64,000 bases of DNA from Bacillaceae bacterium OF18-1A (GCA_027694045.1 JAQEWB010000008.1:37734-101733), one strand, 5' to 3'. Counted from the first letter of the stretch, positions 1-8,217 are shown. The notes: a model not told the origin generated them from the sequence alone. Program-made: numbers and translations.

Positions 1-151
1 ATTTTCGAACTGCGATGTTTTTGCTTGAGTGAAACTTTAGAAGGAATCCTATATCATCCTCATACTCGCCAAGTATTCTGCTTCCTGCATAACCTCTTCT
101 GCTTAATCTATTTACAAAAACAAGCTCAAATACTATCTTTATTTTGCATAA

Positions 152-178
152 TAAAAACCCCCTTAATTCTTAAGGGAG
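152..178 (-). terminator. Rho-independent terminator of the GerPA/PF-like pair
   Basis: On the minus strand a stem CCCTTAA/TTAAGGG with a 3-nt loop is followed by TTTTTATT. The stem overlaps the stop codon of the upstream gene. Confidence 0.75.
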
Positions 179-493
179 TCCAGCAATTGAATCTACATTA
201 TCTGTATTAGGGACAGCTTGTGCGATACCTGATACATTTGCACCTTGCCCCGTATTTGCTCCTGTTACAGCACTAGCGGGCGTTCCTCGTGTATACGTTG
301 TCGTCACTGAATCTCCTGGTTGTAGACAAAGTTTTGTCTCCGTCCCTATTATCGTCACAACATCAATACAAGTACACCCCATTGAGCCACTATATGATTT
401 CGAAGCAGTAAATGACGTATCACGTAAATTATCACCCGTAAATATATTTCCAGTATTATTAACAATAACAAACTCTTTTATATGCGCAGGCAT
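170..493 (-). CDS. GerPA/GerPF-family spore germination-type protein, 107 aa
   Basis: A small protein starting MPAHIKEFVIVNNTGNIF, with a GD turn followed by a TSFTASKSYSGSMG segment. This matches the GerPA/GerPF pattern of short beta-rich spore proteins (N/G-rich start, GD, then S-x-K-x-Y-x-G-S/A-G). In the gerP operon such proteins are needed for germinants to cross the spore coat. This copy stands outside a gerP operon and lies 20 bp after a second family member, so the two probably share a transcript; AAAGG precedes its ATG. The C-terminal half is longer than usual and rich in T, G and A. The family is fairly clear; a role in germination is inferred. Confidence 0.7.
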   Translation of the reverse strand: MPAHIKEFVIVNNTGNIFTGDNLRDTSFTASKSYSGSMGCTCIDVVTIIGTETKLCLQPGDSVTTTYTRGTPASAVTGANTGQGANVSGIAQAVPNTDNVDSIAGLP

Positions 494-513
494 ACTAACA
501 CTCTACCTTTCTT

Positions 514-738
514 TTACGCACCTAATGTACGTGTACTCGTCGCTAATGGTGGTAAGAATACTGATGTCCTAATTGTAGGTTCTGCTATCCGTTTTCCATT
601 TAAAAAAATAGCTGCACTTGATCCTCCAGCACCCGCATATATTTTCGCCACATTTAAAGGTGAGATATCGTAACAGTCGCCAACATTAACTGCTCCTGTA
701 TTATTAATAATTTTTACTTTACGCAAATTAATCCCCAT
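514..738 (-). CDS. GerPA/GerPF-family spore germination-type protein, 74 aa
   Basis: The protein begins MGINLRKVKIINNTGAVNVGD and continues CYDISPLNVAKIYAGAGGSS. It closely resembles GerPA/GerPF proteins in length (about 70 aa) and in the GD...SP...K-x-Y-x-G-A-G pattern. It is the first gene of a two-gene minus-strand unit. The start is preceded by a very strong purine-rich site (GGGGGAGGGG), and a mother-cell-type -10 (CATACAGTA) lies about 20 bp upstream of the ATG. Together these suggest late sporulation expression and a place in the coat. It is a paralogue of the canonical gerP genes, not one of them, because the six-gene operon is absent here. Confidence 0.75.
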   Translation of the reverse strand: MGINLRKVKIINNTGAVNVGDCYDISPLNVAKIYAGAGGSSAAIFLNGKRIAEPTIRTSVFLPPLATSTRTLGA

Positions 739-757
739 TTCCCCTCCCCCTTTTTTA

Positions 758-766
758 TACTGTATG
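758..766 (-). promoter_or_regulatory. Candidate sigma-E/sigma-K -10 element upstream of the GerPA/PF-like pair
   Basis: On the minus strand the bases read CATACAGTA, a full match to the CATANNNTA -10 pattern of mother-cell sigma factors. I could not find a convincing -35, so the call rests on the -10 and on the spore-type genes downstream. Confidence 0.4.
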
Positions 767-772
767 CAAAAG

Positions 773-806
773 AAAAAAACTTGAAACAGACCCGTTTCAA
801 GTTTTT
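773..806. terminator. Hairpin terminator after the rhodanese gene
   Basis: Stem ACTTGAAAC/GTTTCAAGT with a 6-nt loop and T-runs on both sides. It terminates the rhodanese gene on the minus strand and insulates it from the germination-type pair. Confidence 0.85.
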
Positions 807-814
807 AAAATTAA

Positions 815-1120
815 CTATTTTGTTTCGCCTTCATATTGAAGCATACCGCCAACCATGTTCACTGTTTTAAATCCTTGCTCATTTAAATAATGGCATACAT
901 TTTCACTGCGCATTCCCGAACGACAAATAAAGATGTATTCATTCTCTTTATCAAAGAAATCTACTTTATTTGGGATATCCCCCATTTTAATATGTACAGC
1001 TTCTGGAATTTTCCCTGCAGCTACTTCTTCATCTTCTCTTACATCGACTAAAAATAACGTTTCCCCTTTTTCTAAACGCTCTTGCACTTCTTCTGTAGTA
1101 ATTGTGTTAACTTCTGTCAT
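815..1120 (-). CDS. Single-domain rhodanese-like protein, 101 aa
   Basis: One rhodanese domain spans the whole protein. The active-site loop reads CRSGMRS, with the catalytic cysteine that carries persulfide sulfur, preceded by a VDVRE motif and followed by the usual GG near the end. Such small cytoplasmic rhodaneses move sulfur to acceptors or handle sulfide and thiosulfate. No signal peptide or membrane segment is present. The position upstream of leuS agrees with B. subtilis ytwF, a rhodanese of about this length in the same region, but I assign no symbol. It has its own ribosome site (AGGAGGAAC) and a downstream hairpin, so it is probably monocistronic. Confidence 0.9.
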   Translation of the reverse strand: MTEVNTITTEEVQERLEKGETLFLVDVREDEEVAAGKIPEAVHIKMGDIPNKVDFFDKENEYIFICRSGMRSENVCHYLNEQGFKTVNMVGGMLQYEGETK

Positions 1121-1296
1121 GTGTTAGTTCCTCCTTATATGTAATAAACTCTTTCGTTTTTTTCACCAAACATTCTCTATCAATTTTAGCATGTGACATA
1201 CAGAACGCAAAGAATGGAAAAAAACATTTCTCAATTTTTCTGCAAAACTTATTCTTTACAAACATCACTACCGCATTGTATCCTCAATATACTTGT

Positions 1297-1347
1297 TTTA
1301 TCCCGTAAAAGCCCAATTGGTGAGGGCTAATTAAAGTTTCACTTTAT
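1297..1347 (+). repeat. Deletion derivative of bcr1 (51 bp)
   Basis: The element begins TTTATCCCG and ends TTTCACTTTAT, the two ends of the 156-bp bcr1 copy at 35370-35525, and keeps the GTAAAAGCCC and ATTAAAGTTTCAC blocks. About 100 bp of interior is missing. TTTAT is present at both ends. It stops directly before the ribosome binding site of the small gene at 1365. Confidence 0.7.
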
Positions 1348-1364
1348 GAAAGGAGTCGATGTAA

Positions 1365-1547
1365 ATGACACTTTTTCTTTTCATTATGAGCATCATTTTC
1401 TTAATCGCTGCAATTATTGCACTTAGTATGAAAAATAATAAAAAGATAAAATCTCCTCAAGAAATGTCATTCTTATTTCTATTACTGAGTATAGCATTCT
1501 TCGGCATAGCCATCGCTACATATATTTTCCGTCTACAAATCATGTAA
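1365..1547 (+). CDS. Small two-helix membrane protein, 60 aa, unknown function
   Basis: A short protein with two hydrophobic helices (about residues 2-22 and 36-56) separated by a basic, polar loop (KNNKKIKSPQE). The ATG is preceded by AAAGGAG at good spacing and the gene is followed by a clear terminator, which supports expression. I do not recognise a family. Its 5' leader contains a bcr1-derived sequence ending a few bases before the ribosome site, so the repeat may be part of the transcript. Confidence 0.7.
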   Translation: MTLFLFIMSIIFLIAAIIALSMKNNKKIKSPQEMSFLFLLLSIAFFGIAIATYIFRLQIM

Positions 1548-1582
1548 AAAAAGGTGCCTACTACATATATCGCACCTTTTTC
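1546..1582. terminator. Bidirectional hairpin terminator
   Basis: Stem AAAAAGGTGC/GCACCTTTTT between two convergent genes (the small membrane gene and the MetX-like gene). Confidence 0.85.
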
Positions 1583-1596
1583 ACATCATCTATTTC

Positions 1597-2721
1597 CTAC
1601 ACAAAACTAGATACCTTCCGATTTAAAAATTCATAAACCTTCTTTTCAAACAATTGAATATCCAGCACCCCAGCCATATGCCCATTTATACTCTCTATTT
1701 CGTACACCTCTGCATACTTCCCTTGTTTTTGCAAAATGTCTACCATTTTATAATTATAACGAGACGGCTGGAGCAAATCTTGTTTGCACGGAATCATAAG
1801 TACATTCGCTTCTACCTGAGAAAGAGCTTCTTCTAAAGAAGAAAATCCATGCGCAATATCATGTAATAAAACTGCCTTCGCAGTGTACATCCATGAATTT
1901 GCATCTGCTAATTCTATACTTTTATACGTTACTTTATTTATCTCTTTCTCAAATGATGTTAATGTAGAAAGGGCTTCATAAGGCTCTCCCTCCATACTAT
2001 TACGAGGAAATGTTTTTTCATAAAAATGTTCATCAAACGCATTTATAAACATCATTCTGTTCGCTAAATGAAGCCCCTCTATTGGCTGTATGTCTCCATA
2101 TTTGCCACTTTTCCAACTTGGATCCAGCTGAATTGCTTCAATTGCATTTTGCGCTACGTTTATTGACGTGATAATTGGATTTTGCGGATTTGTAATAACC
2201 CCCACCATTCGCTCTACCATGTGAGGATAGTGGACAGCCCATTGCTGCGCAATCATTCCACCTGCCGACGGTCCTACTACAGCATGTAACCTTGCAATCC
2301 CCATATCTTTTATTAACTCATATTGTATACGAGCTACGTCAAGAAATGTAAAAACCGGGAAGTCCATCGCATATTCCTTTCCTGTTTCTAGATCAATCGA
2401 TTTCGGGCCCGTCGTAATGACATACGGATTCTTCACCTGCACATTACAAAGGTTATCAGTACATATAACAAAATATTGATTTGTATCAATGGCTTTTCCA
2501 GGTCCAATGAGCCCGTCCCACCACCCCGGTGAGTCATCATGCTCTGTATATTTCCCTGCTGCGTGGCTTGTTGCACTAAAATAATGACCAACTAAAATCG
2601 CATTTGACCTTTCTCTATTTAAAGTACCATACGTCTCATACCCCATTTGAACAGGAATTTCCCTACCATTTTCAAACGTAAACTCTTTTAAAACAAACTT
2701 CTCCTTTTTTACAATTTGCAA
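1597..2721 (-). CDS. MetX-like alpha/beta hydrolase (homoserine acetyltransferase family), 374 aa
   Basis: The protein has the MetX layout: an N-terminal Y-x-T-Y-G strand, a GHYFSATSH loop, the WWDGLIGPGKAIDT segment typical of homoserine/serine O-acetyltransferases, and a nucleophile elbow GPSAGG with Ser152. Asp315 (CKQD) and His348 (NGHMAG) can complete the triad. Classical MetX enzymes have GGSMGG at the elbow, so this is a divergent paralogue. Acyl transfer to homoserine is possible but not certain. It stands alone on the minus strand, divergent from the gerI germinant receptor operon. A generic hydrolase role is the main alternative. Confidence 0.75.
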   Translation of the reverse strand: MQIVKKEKFVLKEFTFENGREIPVQMGYETYGTLNRERSNAILVGHYFSATSHAAGKYTEHDDSPGWWDGLIGPGKAIDTNQYFVICTDNLCNVQVKNPYVITTGPKSIDLETGKEYAMDFPVFTFLDVARIQYELIKDMGIARLHAVVGPSAGGMIAQQWAVHYPHMVERMVGVITNPQNPIITSINVAQNAIEAIQLDPSWKSGKYGDIQPIEGLHLANRMMFINAFDEHFYEKTFPRNSMEGEPYEALSTLTSFEKEINKVTYKSIELADANSWMYTAKAVLLHDIAHGFSSLEEALSQVEANVLMIPCKQDLLQPSRYNYKMVDILQKQGKYAEVYEIESINGHMAGVLDIQLFEKKVYEFLNRKVSSFV

Positions 2722-2811
2722 AGACTCTCCCTCTCCCCGTCATAGTATGAACTGCTTACTTAAGGATTTTTTCTATGCAAACTAATCTCCTTCCTCTTTT
2801 CATAAATAAAT

Positions 2812-2840
2812 GAATAATATACAAAATTAGCCACAAAATA
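2812..2840 (+). promoter_or_regulatory. Candidate sigma-G promoter of the gerI operon
   Basis: GAATA and CAAAATA are separated by 17 bp, close to the forespore sigma-G pattern (GHATR, about 17-18 bp, CATWHTA). It ends 33 bp before the gerIA start. Germinant receptor operons are known to be sigma-G dependent; the match itself is by eye. Confidence 0.4.
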
Positions 2841-2873
2841 GCACTATATTACACAATCAAAGAGGGCATATAT

Positions 2874-5207
2874 ATGATTTGGAATTGGTTACGCAAGAAA
2901 AAAAAATCAAATACGACAGAAACAGATAACCAGGAGCAGCAATCTAACAATCAAGAGGATGAAAATAAAGAGCAGACTAGAAGCATGAAACATAATAAAG
3001 GAAAAAACAACGAGCAAGATGGCTCCTCTCAAGAGAAACAACAAAATTCTAAACAAGATGACTCCACTCAAAACAAACAACAAAACTCTAAACAAGACGA
3101 TTCGGCTCAAAACAAACAGCAAAACTCTAAACAAGATGACTCCACTCAAAACAAACAACAAAACTCTAAACAAGATGACTCTTCTCAAGAGAAACAACAA
3201 AACTCTAAACAAGACGATTCGGCTCAAAACAAACAGCAAAACTCTAAACAAAATGATTCGGCTCAAAACAAACAGCAAAATTCTAAACAAGATGACTCTT
3301 CTCAAGAGAAACAAAAAAACTCTAAACAAGATGATTCAACTCAAAACAAACAGCAAAACTCTAAGCAAAACGATTCGACTCAAAATGAACAGCAAAATCC
3401 TAAACAAGACGATTCGGCTCAAAACAAACAGCAAAACTCTAAACAAAATGATTCGGCTCAAAATGAACAGCAAAACTCTAAACAAGATGATTCGGCTCAA
3501 AATGAACAGCAAAATCCTAAACAAGACGATTCGGCTCAAAACAAACAGCAAAACTCTAAACAAAATGATTCGGCTCAAAACAAACAGCAAAATTCTAAAC
3601 AAGATGACTCTTCTCAAGAGAAACAACAAAATTTTAAACAAGACGATTCGGCTCAAAACAAACAGCAAAATTCTAAACAAGATGACTCTTCTCAAAATAA
3701 GCAACAAAGCCCTAAAAGTAATAGTATTTATGATTTTACGAAACCCGAAAAAGAGGATGTTCATTCTTTACAAGACTTAATAGAGAAGCTAAAACAATCT
3801 AGTGATTTTATTAATTACCATACATCTGATGATGAAACGATGCCTTATTGGATTTCTTACTATCGTCCTTCACTTGATGGAGAGAAATTACAGAAATATT
3901 TAATGCCTACTCTGCTGGAGCACCCTAACGCTTCGCTAGAAGAGTTGAAAGAACATATTCCAATGAGCGGTATTACGATTACGAATGACTTACAAAAAAT
4001 TGAGGACATGGTTTTAAAGGGGCATGCGATTATTCAATTGAACCTGAAAGATCAAAAGTGTATGCTTGCAAACATTGCTATTGATAATTATCGTGCGCCA
4101 ACTCCTCCTTTGAATGAATCAACTGTTATTGGTCCTCAAGAAGGTTTTGTAGAGGATATTGATACAAATATTAACTTAGTACGAAAACGTCTTCCTGTTT
4201 TAGATTTACAAACGAAAGAAATGATTATCGGTGAGTTTTCAAAAACAAAGGTTGTCATGATGTATTTACACAATCTTGCCGAAAAAGATAATGTAGATTT
4301 TCTTGAGGAATCATTGCGTGCTCTTGAATATGATCAAATTAATGATAGTGCTTATTTACAAGAATTAATGGGTGAAAAATCAATTTTCCCACTCTATATC
4401 AATACAGAACGTACTGACAGAGTGACAAAAGCGCTAATTGATGGAAAAATTGCTATTTTCGTTGATGGTTCTCCAAGCGTTTTACTAACACCTGTATCCT
4501 ATTTTGATTTTTTCATTTCACCAGAAGACTATAATGTCTCTTGGCTATACGCTACATTTTCAAGGATTTTACGCTTAATTGCCGTTCTCTTTTCTATCTG
4601 TGCTACACCGTTATACGTTGCAGTTTTGAATTATCATTACGAACTTATTCCGAGTGATTTACTGGAAACTTTAATTTTATCTAGAGCACAAGTACCGTTT
4701 CCACCTTTAATAGAAGCACTTTTTTTGGAACTTGCGATTGATTTACTAAGAGAAGCTGGGGCAAGGTTGCCGATGAAAGTCGGTCAAACACTTGGTATTG
4801 TAGGCGGTATCGTAATCGGACAAGCATCCGTACAAGCTGGTTTAACGAGTAATATTCTATTAATTATCGTTGCTTTATCAGCACTCGCATCCTTTATTAC
4901 ACCTATTTATAAAATGGGTAATGCGGTTCGCTTACTACGTTTCCCGTTTCTCATATTTGCAGAAATAGGAGGACTCCTCGGTATCTCTCTTGGATTTATC
5001 TTTTTATTTACACATTTATTTAGACTTACGTCTTTACGTAAGCCATACGCTTTGTTTTATCCGACAAGGCAACAATCGGTTAAAGACTCTTGGATTCGTT
5101 TTCCACTAACAATGATCGATACGAGAGATGTACAAGCAAGACCACAACATGTAAAAAAAGCAGCAAAAGGGATTTCAACAAAACATAGATCGGACTTTGA
5201 CGATTAA
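2874..5207 (+). CDS. gerIA: Germinant receptor subunit A, GerIA/GerHA type, 777 aa
   Basis: This is the A subunit of a GerA-family nutrient germinant receptor in the spore inner membrane. Residues 1-52 are basic and polar. Residues 53-285 are tandem 13-residue repeats rich in Q, S, K, N and D. From about residue 290 onward the protein is a normal GerA N-terminal domain followed by about five membrane helices, with the family segment PFPPLIEALFLELAIDLLREAG. A long Q/S/K-rich repeat domain is the recognised peculiarity of GerIA (GerHA in B. anthracis), which responds to inosine and amino acids. It starts the A-B-C operon and has AGAGGG before the ATG. The symbol is from this domain plus operon order. 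Confidence 0.92.
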   Translation: MIWNWLRKKKKSNTTETDNQEQQSNNQEDENKEQTRSMKHNKGKNNEQDGSSQEKQQNSKQDDSTQNKQQNSKQDDSAQNKQQNSKQDDSTQNKQQNSKQDDSSQEKQQNSKQDDSAQNKQQNSKQNDSAQNKQQNSKQDDSSQEKQKNSKQDDSTQNKQQNSKQNDSTQNEQQNPKQDDSAQNKQQNSKQNDSAQNEQQNSKQDDSAQNEQQNPKQDDSAQNKQQNSKQNDSAQNKQQNSKQDDSSQEKQQNFKQDDSAQNKQQNSKQDDSSQNKQQSPKSNSIYDFTKPEKEDVHSLQDLIEKLKQSSDFINYHTSDDETMPYWISYYRPSLDGEKLQKYLMPTLLEHPNASLEELKEHIPMSGITITNDLQKIEDMVLKGHAIIQLNLKDQKCMLANIAIDNYRAPTPPLNESTVIGPQEGFVEDIDTNINLVRKRLPVLDLQTKEMIIGEFSKTKVVMMYLHNLAEKDNVDFLEESLRALEYDQINDSAYLQELMGEKSIFPLYINTERTDRVTKALIDGKIAIFVDGSPSVLLTPVSYFDFFISPEDYNVSWLYATFSRILRLIAVLFSICATPLYVAVLNYHYELIPSDLLETLILSRAQVPFPPLIEALFLELAIDLLREAGARLPMKVGQTLGIVGGIVIGQASVQAGLTSNILLIIVALSALASFITPIYKMGNAVRLLRFPFLIFAEIGGLLGISLGFIFLFTHLFRLTSLRKPYALFYPTRQQSVKDSWIRFPLTMIDTRDVQARPQHVKKAAKGISTKHRSDFDD
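3030..3692 (+). repeat. Coding 39-bp tandem repeats in gerIA (17 copies plus a partial one)
   Basis: Seventeen in-frame 13-codon units of the form QNKQQNSKQDDSA follow each other from residue 53, then a degraded unit to about 3728. Variation is mostly at unit positions 2, 3, 7, 10 and 13 (N/E, K/E, S/P/F, D/N, A/S/T). Near-identical DNA in neighbouring units points to recent expansion by slippage or unequal exchange. Confidence 0.95.
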
Positions 5208-5224
5208 GGAATGAGGTGCATTGG

Positions 5225-6325
5225 ATGAGTAAAGTTCAAGAAAAATATCAAATATCTCCCATCTTTGTTTTCTTCTTAATTCACGGTGCACAGTTTGGTG
5301 CTGGCGTTCTCGGGTTTGCTCGCATTATCGCAAAAGCTGCTGGATACGACGGTTGGATGGGCGTTGTAATCACAGGACTCTGTATCCATATTCTTATATG
5401 GATGATGTATTTTTTATTAAAAGAAACAAATGGAAATTTAATTGATTTACATCGGCAAACATTTGGAAAATGGCTAGGAAACGGCATTAGTATTATCTTT
5501 ATGACTTATTTCTTAATCGTCAGTATTTCCGTCATTCGAACATATGTTGAAATTATTCAAGTATGGATGTTCCCTACCGCTTCAACTTGGATGTTAACAC
5601 TCTTTTTATGCTTAGTTAGCTACTACATTATTTCGTCCGGTTTTCGGGTCATTACTGGTATTTGTGTCATCTCTGTTGGTGGTACATTTGGGTATTTATT
5701 TCTAAGCTTATTTGTTTTGAAATACTCACATTGGGATAATTTACTCCCTATATTCACTCATTCTTTTTCAGATATTTTACAAGCCGCCAATCTGTCAATC
5801 TACAGCATGACAGGATTTGAAATTTATCTCATGATTTATCCATTTGTGAAAAAACCTATGCAATCTCATAAATTTGCTCAATACGGGGCACTATTTTCAA
5901 ATTTTCTATATGTATTTAGTACCATTTTAGCCTTTGCATTCTTTAGCGAGAAACAACTATTAAAAACAATATGGTCCCAACTTTCTATGACCCAAGTCAT
6001 TCAATTACCATTCATAGAAAGGCTAGAATACCTTGCCATTTCAGCTTATGCACTCGTTATTGTTACGAGTTTTATCCTTCCGTTATGGGCGGCAACAAGA
6101 GGAACTCATGAAATATTTCGCGTAAAACAAAGAGGTGTTCTAATCGCTTTCATCCTTATTACCCTCATTGTTTCACAACTTTTAACAACCAGACATGATA
6201 TTAATACTTTTATTAGTAATTCCGGAAAAGCTAGTTTTTGGCTCATATATGTATACATCCCAATTCTATTTATTATTGTGTGGGTGAAAAGAAAATGGAA
6301 AAAATCAAAAGCACAAGCAAATTAA
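5225..6325 (+). CDS. gerIB: Germinant receptor subunit B, GerAB-family permease, 366 aa
   Basis: An integral membrane protein with about ten hydrophobic helices and the GerAB (spore permease, APC-like) start ISPIFVFFLIHGAQFGAGVLGF. B subunits are thought to bind the germinant. A GTG lies nine bases earlier at 5216, but GAGGTG sits six bases before the ATG at 5225, so the ATG is chosen. It follows gerIA by 17 bp and overlaps gerIC by 31 bp, which fits translational coupling. Nothing is broken. Confidence 0.92.
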   Translation: MSKVQEKYQISPIFVFFLIHGAQFGAGVLGFARIIAKAAGYDGWMGVVITGLCIHILIWMMYFLLKETNGNLIDLHRQTFGKWLGNGISIIFMTYFLIVSISVIRTYVEIIQVWMFPTASTWMLTLFLCLVSYYIISSGFRVITGICVISVGGTFGYLFLSLFVLKYSHWDNLLPIFTHSFSDILQAANLSIYSMTGFEIYLMIYPFVKKPMQSHKFAQYGALFSNFLYVFSTILAFAFFSEKQLLKTIWSQLSMTQVIQLPFIERLEYLAISAYALVIVTSFILPLWAATRGTHEIFRVKQRGVLIAFILITLIVSQLLTTRHDINTFISNSGKASFWLIYVYIPILFIIVWVKRKWKKSKAQAN

Positions 6326-7380
6326 TACTTATTTCTTGTATAACATTCTTCAGTCTAACTGGATGTTTACAAAAAAATATTATCGACGATGTACAACTGA
6401 TTCAAGGAACCGTATTTGACGTTGCAAAAGATAATAAAGTAAAAGTGACATTCGTTTGTCCCATTCAGAAAAAAGGAAATAAAGTTCAAGTTTTTGAAGG
6501 CAGTGCAAATGCGGTAAAACAAGTAAAAGCAGATACATCTTTAGAATCTTCTCAACCATTTGCTAGTGGACAAATGCGTGTCGCCCTATATACAATAAGG
6601 CTTGCAAAAAAAGGAATGTCTACTTCATTCGATACATTACTTCAAGATGTGAATATAGGGAACGCTTTATACGTTGCTTTATTAGATGGGAATGGTACTG
6701 AACTTTTAAAAGGCAAATATTCGACTTCATACAACGTTGCAATTTATATAAAAAAATTGCTAGAACATAATATGGAGACCGGACCTTTACCAGCGGATAA
6801 TCTACATATAGGAGCATTTCGCTATTATCAAGAAGGAAAAGACTACTATATTCCCATTCTAAAGAAGCATGGTGATAAAATAAAAATTACCGGAATTGGC
6901 CTTTTTAAAAAGGATAAATATATCGGTAAAATTGCGGAAAAAGATATGTTCATATTTAAAGGACTATTAGAGAAACATAAATTAGATTCACATGAATTTA
7001 AAACAGATTCTGCGTACGTAATGATTAATAATATTCATTCTGTTCCAACTTACGATATAAAAATTAAAAACGGGAAGCCTTCCTTTTTCATTAACGTTCA
7101 TCTTGATGCACGTATTCAAGAACTATCAAAACAAATTAACTTAGAAAATAACAAAAACACAAAAAACATTGAAAAAGATGTCCAAAAACAATTAGATAAA
7201 CAAGCTGCTAAGTTAATTAAACACCTTAAATCTTTAGGCGTTGATCCTCTCGGGCTAGGTGCAAAGTATAAGCAACATTATCGCCCATTCAAATTAGAAG
7301 AATGGAGACAACTGTATAAAGATGTTCCGGTTCATATAAAATACACCGTAAATATTACAAATTCTGGTGTAATTGAATGA
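6295..7380 (+). CDS. gerIC: Germinant receptor subunit C, Ger(x)C lipoprotein, 361 aa
   Basis: The start chosen gives MEKIKSTSKLILISCITFF and a lipobox SLTGC, so the mature protein is lipid-anchored on the outer face of the inner spore membrane as expected for GerC proteins. The body has the Ger(x)C pattern, including a VMINNIHSVPTYDIKI stretch and a C-terminal helix-rich segment ending HIKYTVNIT. An in-frame start 57 bp upstream would put a non-signal extension in front of the lipobox and is rejected. The gene overlaps the end of gerIB and closes the operon, followed by a strong terminator. Confidence 0.92.
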   Translation: MEKIKSTSKLILISCITFFSLTGCLQKNIIDDVQLIQGTVFDVAKDNKVKVTFVCPIQKKGNKVQVFEGSANAVKQVKADTSLESSQPFASGQMRVALYTIRLAKKGMSTSFDTLLQDVNIGNALYVALLDGNGTELLKGKYSTSYNVAIYIKKLLEHNMETGPLPADNLHIGAFRYYQEGKDYYIPILKKHGDKIKITGIGLFKKDKYIGKIAEKDMFIFKGLLEKHKLDSHEFKTDSAYVMINNIHSVPTYDIKIKNGKPSFFINVHLDARIQELSKQINLENNKNTKNIEKDVQKQLDKQAAKLIKHLKSLGVDPLGLGAKYKQHYRPFKLEEWRQLYKDVPVHIKYTVNITNSGVIE

Positions 7381-7390
7381 GAAATGATTG

Positions 7391-7435
7391 AACTCCTCTC
7401 TCCAGCATGATACAACGGAGAGAGGAGTTTTTATT
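7391..7435 (+). terminator. Strong terminator of the gerI operon
   Basis: Stem ACTCCTCTCTCC/GGAGAGAGGAGT (12 bp) with a 13-nt loop, followed by TTTTTATT. Confidence 0.95.
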
Positions 7436-7471
7436 ACAAAATAGAGAGAGAAGATATTTACGGGGGAGCTT

Positions 7472-7657
7472 ATGTCTAAAAAATTAATAAAGCCTATTTT
7501 AAATGGTATTTTATTTCTCGGCGTCTTTTTATTTGCTCATACATACTTAAAAAATGATTCCTTCGCACGCTATTTACTTGTCGTTATACCGATGTTACTC
7601 ATTGGTATGTTTGGCATCGATCTTATTTTATCTATTTTAATAAAGAAAGAAGAATAA
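7472..7657 (+). CDS. Small membrane protein, 61 aa, unknown function
   Basis: Two hydrophobic helices (about residues 8-24 and 34-56) with a short polar linker (LKNDSFARY) and a charged tail KKEE. A good ribosome site (GGGGGAG) precedes the ATG, and a terminator overlaps the stop. It lies between the gerI operon and the MazG-like gene, each separated from it by a terminator, so it is probably its own transcript. I do not recognise a family. Confidence 0.65.
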   Translation: MSKKLIKPILNGILFLGVFLFAHTYLKNDSFARYLLVVIPMLLIGMFGIDLILSILIKKEE

Positions 7658-7688
7658 AGAACATCTTATTGCGATAAGATGTTCTTTT
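7656..7688 (+). terminator. Hairpin terminator
   Basis: Stem AAGAACATCTTAT/ATAAGATGTTCTT with a 4-nt loop followed by T-rich sequence. Confidence 0.9.
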
Positions 7689-7750
7689 CATTTCATAATC
7701 ACCTTGTGTTACAATAAAATTCGGCACAAAGAGAGAAAGGATGAAACAAC

Positions 7751-8173
7751 ATGACAAACGAAAAAGGTTTAGATAAAGGATACGAACTTGTAGCAAAAAT
7801 GCATGAAGTATTCGGACACCCTGTAACAAATACACCAACAAAACTAACAGAAGAGCGTGCAAAAATTCGTGCTAGCTTTATGCAAGAAGAGCTAGAAGAA
7901 TTTCTAGAAGCAACGACTGTTGAAGATCAATACGATGCACTTATTGACCTTATTTACTTTGCATTCGGAACGTTTGCCGAAATGGGTGTACGTCCAGATA
8001 AAGGTTTTGAAATTGTAAACAACGCTAACATGGCAAAACTATTCTCTGATGGAAAACCTCGATTCCGTGAAGGCGACGGCAAAATTCTAAAACCAGAAGG
8101 CTGGCAAGCACCAGAACCACAACTTCGTGCTGAAATCGAACGCCAACGCCAAGAAACGGAAAAAAGCTGCTAG
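7751..8173 (+). CDS. MazG-like / PRA-PH-like NTP pyrophosphohydrolase family protein, 140 aa
   Basis: An all-alpha cytoplasmic protein with the acidic metal-binding pattern of the MazG/phosphoribosyl-ATP pyrophosphohydrolase superfamily: EELEEF at residues 46-51 and DQYDALIDLIYF at 59-70. The C-terminal part carries NNANMAKL and a KPEGWQAPEP tail, as in stand-alone family members that hydrolyse non-canonical nucleotides. A house-cleaning role is inferred from family; the substrate is unknown. AGAAAGGATG precedes the start and a hairpin overlaps the stop, so it is likely monocistronic. Confidence 0.8.
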   Translation: MTNEKGLDKGYELVAKMHEVFGHPVTNTPTKLTEERAKIRASFMQEELEEFLEATTVEDQYDALIDLIYFAFGTFAEMGVRPDKGFEIVNNANMAKLFSDGKPRFREGDGKILKPEGWQAPEPQLRAEIERQRQETEKSC

Positions 8174-8193
8174 CATTTACTAGCAGTTTTTTA
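8166..8193 (+). terminator. Hairpin terminator after the MazG-like gene
   Basis: Stem CTGCTAG/CTAGCAG with a 6-nt loop followed by six T residues; the stop codon lies in the stem. Confidence 0.8.
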
Positions 8194-8217
8194 TTATATC
8201 TTTTTTCCTGTAATTCA

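Noticed and set aside
1..40. Possible bcr1 end (AGTGAAACTTTA) at the window edge
   Set aside because: Only about 12 bases match and the TTTAT end is absent; too little to call a repeat copy.
25..210. 61-codon plus-strand frame at the window edge
   Set aside because: No ribosome site, overlaps the terminator and end of the GerPA/PF-like gene, and codes for an AT-driven hydrophobic sequence.
2907..3780. Several long frames on both strands across the gerIA repeats
   Set aside because: They exist only because a 39-bp repeat keeps other frames open; they are low-complexity and have no ribosome sites.
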